Origin: an uncultured Alistipes sp.
GTDB taxonomy: Bacteria; Bacteroidota; Bacteroidia; Bacteroidales; Rikenellaceae
DNA: 64,000 nt
Direction of reading: 5' to 3'
NCBI RefSeq assembly: GCF_963931675.1
Contig: NZ_OZ007039.1
Location: 653,657-717,656 of the forward strand
How positions within the stretch are numbered: position 1 is the stretch's first letter; every line of letters starts with the position of its first letter. Positions 8,255-17,116 of the stretch are shown here, in pieces. The notes below the pieces were generated by a model. That model made no database searches, had not been told where the DNA came from, and saw only the letters and a program-made list of their open reading frames with translations. The translations under genes and the position numbers were made by a program.

Positions 8255-8545
8255 ATGAAAGAAAAGATTTTACAGGCCCTTACGACCTTTAAGGGCTACT
8301 TATTCAGTTCTGACAAATGGCTGCATTTAGCGGCCGGCTTTATTATCGCCTTCTTCGTGGGGCTTTTCGGTGTCTTCTATGGCTTTTGCGCTGGGATTGT
8401 GGCCGCCGCCGGGAAAGAGCTTTACGACAAATTCAGCAAGAAGGGAACCCCGGAAGTTTGGGATTTCATTTTTTCGGTAGTCGGTGTTCTTTCCGGTGTC
8501 CTTAACGTACTATTGGCCCGCTTGGTATTCCAATTCATTGCGTAA
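8255..8545 (+). CDS. Small membrane protein, possible holin
   Basis: 96 residues with two or three hydrophobic segments (WLHLAAGFIIAFFVGLFGVF, GFCAGIVAAAG, FIFSVVGVLSGVLNVLLARL) separated by GKELYDKFSKKGTPEVWD. It is the first gene after the palindrome B promoter and precedes packaging genes. Size and topology fit a holin, but it is 28 kb from the endolysin and similar proteins occur in phages without proven lysis function, so the holin call is tentative. Confidence 0.6.
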   Translation: MKEKILQALTTFKGYLFSSDKWLHLAAGFIIAFFVGLFGVFYGFCAGIVAAAGKELYDKFSKKGTPEVWDFIFSVVGVLSGVLNVLLARLVFQFIA

Positions 8546-8549
8546 GCCT

Positions 8550-9912
8550 ATGGCACCGAAGAAGATTATAGAAGCGGATATAGCCCAACTTATACCGGAC
8601 GACGTAAATTTTAACAAGGGTACGCAGTTCGGCCAAAGTTTAATAGAAAAGAGCCTGCGCCAATTCGGGGCGGGCCGTTCTATTCTTTTGGATAAGAACA
8701 ACCGTATTATAGCCGGGAATAAAACCGTAGAAAACGCCGGGCAAATAGGCTTAGAAAAGGTTTTGATAGTCGAAACCACCGGCGAAGAAATAGTAGCGGT
8801 AAAACGTACCGACATAGATTTAGACACGCGGGAAGGGCGCGAACTTGCCTTAGCCGACAATGCGACCGGGGCCGCTAATTTGGATTGGGACGAAACGGCA
8901 CTTACCCAAGCGGCTGAAAGGTGGGAAATATCCCCCGAAGAATGGGGCGTTACAGAGTTTGCAGAACCAGAAGAACCGGAACGGGAATTAACCGAAGACG
9001 GATTTACACCGCCGGCCTCCGAAGACGTAGAAACGGACATAAAAGAAGGCGACCTTTTCGAAATTCGTAAAGGGGCCATTTGCCACCGCCTATTATGCGG
9101 AGATACTCGAAAAATTGAGGACGTACGCCGACTTATGGGCGGTATGCAGGCCGATTGCATTGTAACAGACCCGCCGTATAACGTAGACTATGCCAGCAAA
9201 AACGAGTATTTGAACAATACCGACAGGGGAAACCGCATACAAACGGACATTAAGAACGACAATATGAGCGACGCCGATTTTACGGCTTTCATGGGAGATA
9301 TACACGCTTCCCTATATGAAAGTTGCAAGCCCGGCGCGGCTATCTATGTTTTCCACGCTGCATTAAAAGCGGTGCCGTTTATTACCGGATTTACCGGGGC
9401 CGGATTCCTCTATAAACTATAAACAGCACCTTGTCTGGGTAAAAAATAACATCGTTATCGGAAAGCAGGATTACCAATGGCAGCACGAACCGATACTTTA
9501 CGGGTGGAAGGACGGCGGCCCGCATTACTTTATTAACGACCGTTCCCAGCACACGGTAATAGAAGATAAGGTAGACTTCGACGCAATGACAAAGAAGGAA
9601 CTATTAGCCTATGTAAAGGAGTTGCAGAACGATAACGAACACCCAAGTACGATTATTCACGAAGATAAGCCGATGAAGAACGCAGACCACCCGACAATGA
9701 AGCCTGTAAAACTTATCGGCCGACTTATCCGCAACAGTAGCCGCGCGTTCGACTTGGTAATAGACTTCTTTTTAGGTTCCGGCTCCACCCTTATAGCCGC
9801 GCACCAATTGGAACGCAATTGCTTCGGTATCGAGATTTCCCCGCAGTATTGCCAAATCATATTAGACCGAATTAAGAAGTACGACCCCGAAGTAGTAATA
9901 ACAAAATTGTAG
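8550..9912 (+). pseudogene. ParB-like/N6-adenine DNA methyltransferase, frameshifted
   Basis: The ATG at 8550 opens a ParB-type N-terminal domain (~1-150: FGQSLIEKSLRQFGAGRSIL, AGNKTVENA). A beta-class adenine methyltransferase follows with motif IV TDPPYNVDY and, far downstream, motif I DFFLGSGSTLIAA. The frame stops at 9422, while the C-terminal part continues in another frame from 9424 to 9912. The break is a tandem duplication of ctataaa (9410-9416 and 9417-9423). Removing one copy gives FLYKQHLVWVKN and a continuous protein of about 451 residues. The first product alone lacks motif I and should be inactive. It is followed 1 nt later by terS. Such enzymes protect phage DNA or mark it around packaging. 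Confidence 0.8.
9410..9423 (+). repeat. 7-bp tandem duplication causing a frameshift
   Basis: Two adjacent copies of ctataaa inside the methyltransferase gene. One copy restores the reading frame exactly (codons TAT AAA CAG CAC). This is a classic slipped-strand product and so potentially reversible. Confidence 0.85.
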
Positions 9913-9913
9913 A

Positions 9914-10432
9914 ATGGGAAGACCTACGAAATACAATAAGAAGATAGCCGAAAAGATATGTTCGCTTATCGCTACCGACACCTACACGGTGGCGGAAGTA
10001 TGCCGTATGGTCAAGATACACCCCGATACTTACTACACTTGGATAAAGGAGTTTTCCGAGTTTTCCGACGCTATAAAAAAAGCCGAAGCGGAACGTATGG
10101 CCTTCTTTGTAGCCGAAGCGAAAAAAAGCCTTCTACGGAAGATACAAGGGTACACGGTGCAGGAAAAGCACATCACTACGGTAGGTTCCGGCAAGTACGA
10201 CGTAAACGGCAAGGAGATACCGCGAATAAAGGAACAAAAGATAGTCGATAAACACTACCAGCCGGACACGGCCGCGATAATCTTTACACTTACCAACGGA
10301 GAGCCGGAGAATTGGAAGAACAGGCAGAACAACGAAGTAACGGGCAAGGACGGTAAGGATTTGTTCGGGCAGCTTTCCGATGAAGAATTAGACGCACGTA
10401 TAGCCGAATTGGAAAAGAAATTAGGTAAATGA
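9914..10432 (+). CDS. terS: Terminase small subunit
   Basis: 172 residues. The N-terminal helix-turn-helix (GRPTKYNKKIAEKICSLI, VAEVCRMVKIHPDTYYTWIK) is typical of small terminases that recognise the phage packaging site. A central helical region (AEAERMAFFVAEAKKSLLRK) and a charged C-terminus (LSDEELDARIAELEKKLGK) follow; the latter is the usual contact with TerL. The stop overlaps the terL start by 4 nt. Confidence 0.8.
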   Translation: MGRPTKYNKKIAEKICSLIATDTYTVAEVCRMVKIHPDTYYTWIKEFSEFSDAIKKAEAERMAFFVAEAKKSLLRKIQGYTVQEKHITTVGSGKYDVNGKEIPRIKEQKIVDKHYQPDTAAIIFTLTNGEPENWKNRQNNEVTGKDGKDLFGQLSDEELDARIAELEKKLGK

Positions 10433-11892
10433 CACGCCAAGAGAAAATAGAGTATATAGCCGCATTGCGGGAAAGATTGATACGCGAAGCACGTACCGAC
10501 CTTTTGCCGTTTACCCGCGCTACTATGCCTACTTTCGACCCGGCCGAATTTCATGTACGATATTACCACGTTCTAACCTTATTCGCAGAAGGAAAGATTA
10601 AAAAGCTAATGGTATTCATGCCGCCCCAGCACGGCAAAAGCGAAGGTTCTACGCGCCGCCTTCCGGCTTATATACTTGGCCGGAACCCGGACAATAAAAT
10701 AGCCGTCGTAAGCTATTCGGCTCCGAAGGCCCGTAAATTCAACCGCGAAATACAGCGTATTATAGACACGCCGGAATATGCCGAAATATTCCCGGAAACG
10801 TGCCTTAATTCATCGAACATTACGACCGTTGCCGGGGCTTGGCTTCGCAATGCCGACGAATGCGAAATAGTAGGACACCGGGGCGGCTTTAAGACCGTCG
10901 GCGTAGGTGGCCCTCTTACCGGCGAACCGGTAGATACCCTTATAATGGACGACATTTATAAGGACGCTAAAACGGCTTGGTCGGCGGTTGTTCGGGAAGC
11001 TATCGAAGATTGGTACGACACGGTAGCCGAAACCCGATTACACAACAATAGCCAGCAGCTTATAGTATTTACCCGCTGGCACGAAAAGGACTTAGCCGGC
11101 CGCCTTTTGGAGCAGCAAGGAATATACGACCCGGTAAACAATCCGAACGGGTGGGTAGTAGTAACATACCAAGCGATTAAGAAGGGCGCACCTACCGAAT
11201 ACGACCCGCGCGAAGAAGGTACGGCACTATGGCCCGAACGCCACAATTTGGAAAAGTTGGAAGCCATACGCACCCGAAACCCGCACGTATTTGAATCCCT
11301 TTACCAGCAAGACCCGAAACCCTTGCAGGGCCTTATGTACGAAAATCCCTTTAAGGAATACGACATACTGCCGGCCAGCAAGATACGGAAGGTTAAGAAC
11401 TATACCGATACGGCGGACGAAGGCGCGGATTTCCTTTGCTCGATAACCTACCTTGAAACCGAGATAGGAAACTTTGTTTTGGACGTGCTTTATACGGCTA
11501 AGCCTATGGAGTACACCGAACCCAAAACGGCCGAAATGCTAACCAAACACGCGGTAGAATTGGCCGTAGTAGAGAGTAACAACGGCGGCCGGGGTTTCGC
11601 GCGTAATGTAGAGAAGCAAGCCCGGTTAATGGGTAACAACAAAACCCGTATTAAGTGGTTCCACCAAAGCCAAAACAAGGCCGTACGCATATTCACGCAT
11701 AGCGCGGAAGTACAAAACCTTACCTATTTCCCGCGCGGGTGGGCGCAAATGTGGCCCGATTTCTACCAAGCCCTTACGCACTATATGAAAGTTGGCAAGA
11801 ACGCCCACGACGACGCGCCGGACGCATTGACCGGAACCGTAGAGCAACGGCCCATTACAGGCAAGAAAAGCGCGGCCGGATATTTCGCATAA
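10429..11892 (+). CDS. terL: Terminase large subunit
   Basis: 487 residues, normal for the family. The ATPase domain has Walker A-like PPQHGKSEGSTRR (~64-76) and Walker B TLIMDDIYKD (~168). The C-terminal RNase H-like nuclease carries acidic residues at DTADEGADF, DVLYT and the final HDDAPDALTG. It is the packaging motor that cuts concatemeric DNA and pumps it through the portal. Its TAATG stop/start overlaps the portal gene, so translation is probably coupled. Confidence 0.92.
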   Translation: MTRQEKIEYIAALRERLIREARTDLLPFTRATMPTFDPAEFHVRYYHVLTLFAEGKIKKLMVFMPPQHGKSEGSTRRLPAYILGRNPDNKIAVVSYSAPKARKFNREIQRIIDTPEYAEIFPETCLNSSNITTVAGAWLRNADECEIVGHRGGFKTVGVGGPLTGEPVDTLIMDDIYKDAKTAWSAVVREAIEDWYDTVAETRLHNNSQQLIVFTRWHEKDLAGRLLEQQGIYDPVNNPNGWVVVTYQAIKKGAPTEYDPREEGTALWPERHNLEKLEAIRTRNPHVFESLYQQDPKPLQGLMYENPFKEYDILPASKIRKVKNYTDTADEGADFLCSITYLETEIGNFVLDVLYTAKPMEYTEPKTAEMLTKHAVELAVVESNNGGRGFARNVEKQARLMGNNKTRIKWFHQSQNKAVRIFTHSAEVQNLTYFPRGWAQMWPDFYQALTHYMKVGKNAHDDAPDALTGTVEQRPITGKKSAAGYFA

Positions 11893-13409
11893 TGTTTAAC
11901 TATCAAAATAACAACAAAATGAATAGCAAGCAGCTTAACGAACTTTTGGCAGGCGAAAACCATAGTACCGCTATTGCCGAATTGAAGAACGGACGTAATG
12001 CGACCGAGCCGAACGCGGCCGAATATATCGCCCAGCTTGACCCCAAAGGCCACGACGTAAACGACCCTGTAAAGCGTAGGGATAAGAAGGTAAAAGTAGA
12101 CCTTTCCGACTTCGATATAAACGACGAAGAAAAGAAGAATATAAAGACCGTTACCAACGGAAACGGGGAAACCGAAAACTTCCGTATAGAGCCGGTTGCT
12201 CGCGTAGCTTTGGCAATTCAGAAACTTATAGTAAAGCGGGCCGTAGCCTTCACGTTTGGAAACCCCGTAACACTTAACGCGGAACCGGAAGAAGGCACCA
12301 AGGAAGCCGACGTTTTGAAGGCTGTAAAGCGCGTTTTGTTCGATACCAAAAGCCGAACCCTTAACCGGAAGGTAGCGCGGGCCATTTACAGCAGTACGGA
12401 AGCGGCCGAACTTTGGTACCCGGTGGAGAAACCGACGAAAAACTACGGCTTCGATTCAACGCACAAACTTCGGGTAGCCATTTTTAGCCCGTTGTTCGGC
12501 GATAGGCTTTACCCCTACTTCGATGAAACGGGCGATATGGTGGCTTTCTCCCGTGAATACGTTGTAAAGGATAGCGCGGGGGTAAAACATACCTATTTCG
12601 AAACCTATACCGATACCGAAATACGGAAATGGACGCTTGCCAGCAGCCAATGGCAGTTATTGGACGGCTACCCCAAGAAGAACCAAATAGGCAAAATTCC
12701 GGTTATCTATGGCCGCCAGCCCGCCGTAGAATGGGAAGACGTACAGAACCTTATAGACCGCTTGGAAAAGTTGCTTTCCAACTTCGCCGATACCAACGAC
12801 TACCACGCAAGCCCGAAAATCTTTACTACGGGTACTATTTTGGGTTGGGCCAAGAAGGGCGAAAGCGGGGCCGTTATCGAGGGAGAAGAAGGGGCGACCG
12901 CGCAATATCTAAGCTGGGCACAAGCTCCCGAAAGCGTGAAATTAGAGATAGAAACCCTTTTGCGTATGATTTATACCATTACGCAAACGCCGGATATTGC
13001 TTTCGATTCAGTAAAGGGTATCGGGGCTGTTTCGGGTGTCGCCTTGAAACTTTTGTTTATGGACGCGCACCTAAAAGTACAGGACAAATGCGAGGTGTTC
13101 GACGATTATTTGCAGCGTCGATTAAGCGTAATACAGGCGTTTTTAGCACAAATGAACGCCAAGGATAAGGCTTTTGTAGACGCTTGCGGTAGCCTTATTA
13201 TCGAACCCGAAATAGTCCCGTTTATGATTGAGGACGAAGCGGCGAACGTAAACCTTCTTCTTTCGGCCACCGGTCAGAAGGCTATTTGTTCGCGGAAGAC
13301 AGCCGTACAACAGTTGGGCTGGGTAAACGACACGGACGCAGAGATAGAGCAGATAGAAGCCGAAGAAAGCGCGGCTTCATATTCGTCTATTTACGAACCC
13401 ACCGTATAG
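11892..13409 (+). CDS. Portal protein, SPP1 family
   Basis: 505 residues from the ATG at 11892, which overlaps the terL stop; a second Met in MNSKQLNELL at 11919 is an alternative. The order of segments matches SPP1 gp6-type portals: an N-terminal wing with RVALAIQKLIVKRAVAFTFG, a central beta region with YFETYTDTEIRKW and KIPVIYGRQ, and a long stem helix (IETLLRMIYTITQTPDIAF, then GVALKLLFMDAHLKVQDK). It forms the dodecameric DNA channel. Its type, with the minor head protein downstream, points to a siphophage and not to a Mu-like phage. Confidence 0.9.
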   Translation: MFNYQNNNKMNSKQLNELLAGENHSTAIAELKNGRNATEPNAAEYIAQLDPKGHDVNDPVKRRDKKVKVDLSDFDINDEEKKNIKTVTNGNGETENFRIEPVARVALAIQKLIVKRAVAFTFGNPVTLNAEPEEGTKEADVLKAVKRVLFDTKSRTLNRKVARAIYSSTEAAELWYPVEKPTKNYGFDSTHKLRVAIFSPLFGDRLYPYFDETGDMVAFSREYVVKDSAGVKHTYFETYTDTEIRKWTLASSQWQLLDGYPKKNQIGKIPVIYGRQPAVEWEDVQNLIDRLEKLLSNFADTNDYHASPKIFTTGTILGWAKKGESGAVIEGEEGATAQYLSWAQAPESVKLEIETLLRMIYTITQTPDIAFDSVKGIGAVSGVALKLLFMDAHLKVQDKCEVFDDYLQRRLSVIQAFLAQMNAKDKAFVDACGSLIIEPEIVPFMIEDEAANVNLLLSATGQKAICSRKTAVQQLGWVNDTDAEIEQIEAEESAASYSSIYEPTV

Positions 13410-13447
13410 CTACTAACCAAGTATCTAACTAAGTTACTAACTAAGAT

Positions 13448-13903
13448 ATGGGTAACATAGTAGCAAAATTCGACATAGATAAGCTATTTGCAGGCGTTTA
13501 CGAGGCGGTAGACATCATAACGGCCACCGTTGTAGACGCTATGCAAATGGCTTGTTTAGAGGTTACGCGGAACGCTAAGCTATTGAACACCTACAAAGAC
13601 CGGACACACCTGCTGCGTTCGTCGATTGGCTTTGTTATCTACAATCACGGCGAAAAGGTAGCGGAAAGTTTTAGTTCTACCGGTGGCGAGAAAGGGAGCG
13701 AAGGCGTAGAAGAAGGTAAGCGTATGGCAGCGCAAGCGGCCGCACAATACCCGAACGACATAGTAGCCGTTATCGTTGCCGCAGCCGATTATGCCCTATA
13801 CGTCGAAAGTAAGGGGTACGACGTAATTAGCGGGCCTTGTAGTGAGTTAAACGGCATTTTAAGTAAGTATATACGAATTGCAATAGAAGAACTTAGGGCG
13901 TAA
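13448..13903 (+). CDS. HK97 gp10-like tail/neck protein
   Basis: 151 residues. The pattern MACLEVTRNAKLLNTYKDRTHLLRSS, then a beta segment, then AAADYALYVESKGYDVISG, is typical of HK97 gp10-type tail completion or neck proteins. It lies between the portal and the minor head protein, an unusual but possible place. Its last A is the first base of the next ATG. The leader (13410-13447) holds a short repeat of CTAACTAAG. Confidence 0.55.
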   Translation: MGNIVAKFDIDKLFAGVYEAVDIITATVVDAMQMACLEVTRNAKLLNTYKDRTHLLRSSIGFVIYNHGEKVAESFSSTGGEKGSEGVEEGKRMAAQAAAQYPNDIVAVIVAAADYALYVESKGYDVISGPCSELNGILSKYIRIAIEELRA

Positions 13904-15597
13904 TGGATAAAAGGCAGGAAGTTATACGATATATAGCGAGCGTAGAAAAGCAGCTTTACGCCCTGTTCGGCGATACCTACCACGCGGCCCTAAAACTTAC
14001 CGAGGTTAGGAAAGCGATAGAATCGGGGGCTACCTTCTCTTGGAAGGGGAACCCGGCCGCCGAACGTAAGTTAGACCGGTACCTAAAAGACCTTAGCAGT
14101 AAAACAGCCCTTATTACTAAGAACGGTATTATAGGAAGTTGGGACAAAGGAGAAGCACGGGTAAAGGAACAGGCGTTAGAAGTATTCGGGAAGACTTCGG
14201 CACAGCGGAAAGAAACTACCGACATTTGCGAACAGGCAGTAAAGGCACACCGGGCCAAAGGTGCGACGGGACACGCTTACGCCAATGCCGACCGCGAGGG
14301 CATGAACCTATCTACCCGCGTTTGGAATTTGACGGCAAAGGCGAAACAAGAACTTGAAATTATCATACAAAACGGCATACTTGAAGGGAAAAGCCCGGAA
14401 GAAGTAAGCCGTAGCCTTCGCGGTTACTTGAACAACCCCGACGCGCTTTATAGACGGGTGCGCAACAAAGAAACCGGGGAACTTGAATTAAGCCAAGCGG
14501 CAAAGAAATACCACCCCGGCCAAGGCGTATATAGGTCGGCGTACAAAAACGCCCGCCGTCTTGCAGTTACCGAAATGAACGCGGCCTACCGTCGTGCAGA
14601 GTGGGAAAGCTACCAAAATAACCCCCTTATTATCGGGTATGAAATTCGGTTAAGCAATAACCACACGACCACCGTAAACGGGAAGGTAAAGCGGCTTGTA
14701 GACATTTGCGACAAATTGGCCGGCCGATACCCTAAAACTTTCCGGTGGACGGGGTGGCACCCGCATTGCCGTTGCGAAATGGTGCCTATCTTCATTTCGG
14801 AAAGCGATTTTAGGGAACGGATAAGAGCGCGTAAGGCCGGGAAATTGAAGGATTGGAATCCGAACCCAAGGCAGGAAGTAACACAGGTTCCGAAAGCCCT
14901 AACCGATTGGATAGCCCAAAACGAGGAACGCTCGAAGGGTTGGCAGACCTTACCGTACTTCGTTCGGGATAACCGGAAAAGTATAGGCACATTGCCGGTA
15001 AACACCTATACCGCCGAAGAACGTAAGTTTACGAGGGCGAGAAGTACGGCCGAAGCAATGGAACGGGCAACGCAATTACTTAGTACGCTTTACCCGGATA
15101 TTCAGAATACGGAACTTGCGGCCCTTCATCACTACACCCAGCAGGGCGGGAACTACCGGCAGCTTAATAAGCAGTTGGATAAAGGCGACCTTACCGACTT
15201 TAACAAGGCTTCGGCTTCCCTTATGGCTAAGGCGTTGGAAGGATTGCCGAAATATCGGGGAACCGTCTACCGGGGCGCGATTATGAAGCGGAAGGATTAC
15301 GAACGCCTTTACGCCGGCAAAGACGAAGTAAAACACGCTATTTTCACTTCATCGACAAAAACGCCGGCGGTTGCTTACCGGTTTGCCAACTATCGGGTTT
15401 TGAAGAAGACGGAAGTAAGGGTACTTTTTGAAATTCAGAGCAAAAACGGCCGCGACATATCCGACATTTCGGAATTTAACGGTAAATTTGCTCCCGAAGA
15501 CCAGCGGGAAGTATTATTTACTAACGGCACCCGGTTTAAGATAGTGAAGCACGAAATTTCCGGGCAAGAAGTTCGCATAACACTTGTAGAGCTATGA
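13903..15597 (+). CDS. Phage head morphogenesis protein fused to ADP-ribosyltransferase domain
   Basis: 564 residues. Residues ~140-310 are the SPP1 gp7/Mu F-type minor head domain: RLAVTEMNAAYRRAEWESY, then a beta hairpin and the signature WTGWHPHCRCEMVPIF. Residues ~400-564 form an ADP-ribosyltransferase-like domain: Arg in YRGTVYRGAIM, the STS-like HAIFTSSTKTP, and QREVLFTNGTRF, where Q-x-E fits the QxE motif of C3-type enzymes. All three elements of the R-S-E triad are present, so the domain may be active. A minor head protein can enter the cell with the DNA, so an injected enzyme acting on a host target is possible (inference). It overlaps the next gene by 4 nt. Confidence 0.8.
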   Translation: MDKRQEVIRYIASVEKQLYALFGDTYHAALKLTEVRKAIESGATFSWKGNPAAERKLDRYLKDLSSKTALITKNGIIGSWDKGEARVKEQALEVFGKTSAQRKETTDICEQAVKAHRAKGATGHAYANADREGMNLSTRVWNLTAKAKQELEIIIQNGILEGKSPEEVSRSLRGYLNNPDALYRRVRNKETGELELSQAAKKYHPGQGVYRSAYKNARRLAVTEMNAAYRRAEWESYQNNPLIIGYEIRLSNNHTTTVNGKVKRLVDICDKLAGRYPKTFRWTGWHPHCRCEMVPIFISESDFRERIRARKAGKLKDWNPNPRQEVTQVPKALTDWIAQNEERSKGWQTLPYFVRDNRKSIGTLPVNTYTAEERKFTRARSTAEAMERATQLLSTLYPDIQNTELAALHHYTQQGGNYRQLNKQLDKGDLTDFNKASASLMAKALEGLPKYRGTVYRGAIMKRKDYERLYAGKDEVKHAIFTSSTKTPAVAYRFANYRVLKKTEVRVLFEIQSKNGRDISDISEFNGKFAPEDQREVLFTNGTRFKIVKHEISGQEVRITLVEL

Positions 15598-15788
15598 CAG
15601 AAGTAAAAGAAATAGATAAATGGCCCGATAACGATAAATGGGCGAAGGCCCGTAAGGATTGGGACGCAATGCCGAAGGACGAAAAAGAAGCGTACCGGCG
15701 GGAACACGCGGCCGCTATTGACCGCTGGGAAGCAGAAACCGACGCTATGGCGGAAGACGACGATACAGAAGAAAAGAAGAAGGAGTAG
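15594..15788 (+). CDS. Small charged phage protein
   Basis: 64 residues, Lys/Glu/Asp/Trp-rich (KEIDKWPDNDKWAKARKDWD, EDDDTEEKKKE), with no recognisable domain. It overlaps the stop of the head morphogenesis gene and ends inside a terminator, so it is the last gene of the packaging/portal transcript. Confidence 0.55.
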   Translation: MTEVKEIDKWPDNDKWAKARKDWDAMPKDEKEAYRREHAAAIDRWEAETDAMAEDDDTEEKKKE

Positions 15789-15816
15789 CACCGCGCTACT
15801 CCTTCCTTATTTTTCC
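15780..15816 (+). terminator. Rho-independent terminator of the packaging block
   Basis: AAGGAGTAGC (15780-15789) pairs with GCTACTCCTT (15795-15804) across a 5-nt loop and is followed by CCTTATTTTT. It overlaps the last codons of the preceding gene. The leftward moron operon ends just downstream, so it separates converging transcripts. Confidence 0.75.
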
Positions 15817-15907
15817 CGAATTTTGATTTTGTGGCCTTCAATTCCGCAGGGATATAGACCGGTACCCGACAAAGGAGATAAACGGAAATAGGGCCGTTTC
15901 TGACCGG

Positions 15908-16384
15908 CTATTGTTTTACGAAAATGTACGGTAGCGACAAATTGGGGTCGTGAAGGTGCATTTTCGTATCGCTTTTTATTGAAAGCGTGAATTTCCTATA
16001 TAGTTTCTTTGTAGAAGTCCGGTATAAGCGTAGTTCATCGGCCGTGTTCGATACCCAATAATAACACGGTACATCTTCGTAACCTTCGCTATGGTAAACC
16101 AATTCGCCAAAGGCCGAGAATAACAGCCGTTCGCCTTCGATAAAGTCGTTTTCGTAGATTTCTACGGGCTTATTGTTTTGGGTTCCGAATATGATTTTAT
16201 CCGGGTCGGGTTGCAATTCGGCACCGGGATAACTCCCAAGGTTGGAAAATTGTGTATCGGCCCAAGTTCCATTAAACACGGATAAGGCTTTTTCTTGTTG
16301 TTCGGTATAGTTTCTTCCGGGGTCTTCATCTTTGGAACACCCTACCAACAGAAAGAGCGCACATAACAGGCAAAAGTGTTTCAT
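15908..16384 (-). CDS. Prophage lipoprotein (moron candidate)
   Basis: 158 residues from the ATG at 16384 (MKHFCLLCALFLLVGCSKDED). This is a lipoprotein signal with lipobox LVGC and an acidic stretch after the Cys, which in Bacteroidetes favours surface export. The remainder is beta-rich (FNGTWADTQFS, KPVEIYENDFIEGERLLFSA, CYYWVSNTADELRLYRTS). It is transcribed against the structural genes and starts 7 nt after the stop of the small membrane protein gene. This arrangement is typical of lysogenic conversion or superinfection-exclusion genes; the actual function is unknown. Confidence 0.65.
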   Translation of the reverse strand: MKHFCLLCALFLLVGCSKDEDPGRNYTEQQEKALSVFNGTWADTQFSNLGSYPGAELQPDPDKIIFGTQNNKPVEIYENDFIEGERLLFSAFGELVYHSEGYEDVPCYYWVSNTADELRLYRTSTKKLYRKFTLSIKSDTKMHLHDPNLSLPYIFVKQ

Positions 16385-16391
16385 AAGATAC

Positions 16392-16805
16392 TTAGTTAAA
16401 CAGTTCGTAAAATTCATTCCCGGATTTCATTTGCTTGATATTTTCCGGTAATTGCTCGCCTATCTTTGAAAGGTCGTTTGTAAGCCTTTCTTTCAACTTC
16501 AAAAAATCCGCGTCTATGTTTTTCGTTATTTGGTCGTAGTTGTTTTCCGACTTATCCAACCCCGAATAATTGAGTTCGGAAATACTATCGTAGAAACGAT
16601 TTAATAACATTTCTTTTGCTTTCTCTTTGCTTCCCGAAGCAAGTAATTTGCGTATTTCAAAGTTAAAGTTAGACTTATTCGAATATCCGCAATTTTCGCG
16701 CAGTTTCTTAACGTCATTCGTCATTATCCATAACTTGAAGAATAGGATAATTTGCAGGAAGGCAGCCGCAAGTGTTAGTAGGGCTAATAGTTCTTCTATT
16801 TGCAT
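16392..16805 (-). CDS. Membrane-anchored coiled-coil protein (moron candidate)
   Basis: 137 residues. One N-terminal transmembrane segment (LLALLTLAAAFLQIILFFKLW) precedes a charged helical cytoplasmic or periplasmic part (KEKAKEMLLNRFYDSISEL, LKLKERLTNDLSKIGEQLPEN). It is the first gene of a two-gene leftward operon with the lipoprotein. Its AT-rich codons differ from the surrounding structural genes. The leader to its right contains a strong RNA structure (16858-16933). Confidence 0.6.
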   Translation of the reverse strand: MQIEELLALLTLAAAFLQIILFFKLWIMTNDVKKLRENCGYSNKSNFNFEIRKLLASGSKEKAKEMLLNRFYDSISELNYSGLDKSENNYDQITKNIDADFLKLKERLTNDLSKIGEQLPENIKQMKSGNEFYELFN

Positions 16806-16857
16806 AGTCGTAAAATTTGCGCCCCAAGAACCCGAACAGGCAATTACTAAACGCAGA

Positions 16858-16933
16858 AAGCGTGGGCCTTATCGGTTTACAAGTTTAAGGCATCGCCAAA
16901 CGCCCACCATAGAATAAACCATAACCCACGCTT
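16858..16933 (-). ncRNA. Candidate structured leader RNA
   Basis: The left strand 16858-16879 pairs along its length with 16915-16933: AAGCGTGGG with CCCACGCTT (9 bp), TTAT with ATAA (4 bp) and GGTTTA with TAAACC (6 bp), with only a 2-nt and a 1-nt bulge. The 35-nt loop contains GGC-ATC-GCC. An exclusive alternative also exists: GTGGGC (16862-16867) can pair with GCCCAC (16902-16907). On the minus strand it would lie in the leader of the moron operon, about 50 nt before the 16805 start. Switch-like regulation is inference, and the strand is not proven. Confidence 0.45.
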
Positions 16934-17067
16934 AGCGATATATCGGAAATGGATATACAGCCAGCGAGCGTTAATAGGTTCGTCTATGGTTCGTTAATTG
17001 GCGATTTTCAAACTTAGATACCTATACGCTTCCGTACACGTTCCCGGATTTCTCCCCGGAAACGTTG

Positions 17068-17075
17068 CAAATATA
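17068..17075 (-). promoter_or_regulatory. Candidate -7 box for the moron operon
   Basis: Minus strand TATATTTG, a match to the Bacteroidetes -7 consensus. It would drive a leader of about 260 nt containing the hairpin at 17038-17064 and the structure at 16858-16933 before the 16805 start. No good -33 box is visible at the usual distance, so confidence is modest. Confidence 0.35.
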
Positions 17076-17116
17076 CTGCAAAAACACTAAACAACACTAT
17101 TTTACGGCGAAAAATC

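Noticed and set aside
16858..16933. tRNA or retron non-coding RNA
   Set aside because: No cloverleaf or CCA end; the only reverse transcriptase in the window is of DGR type and 17 kb away.
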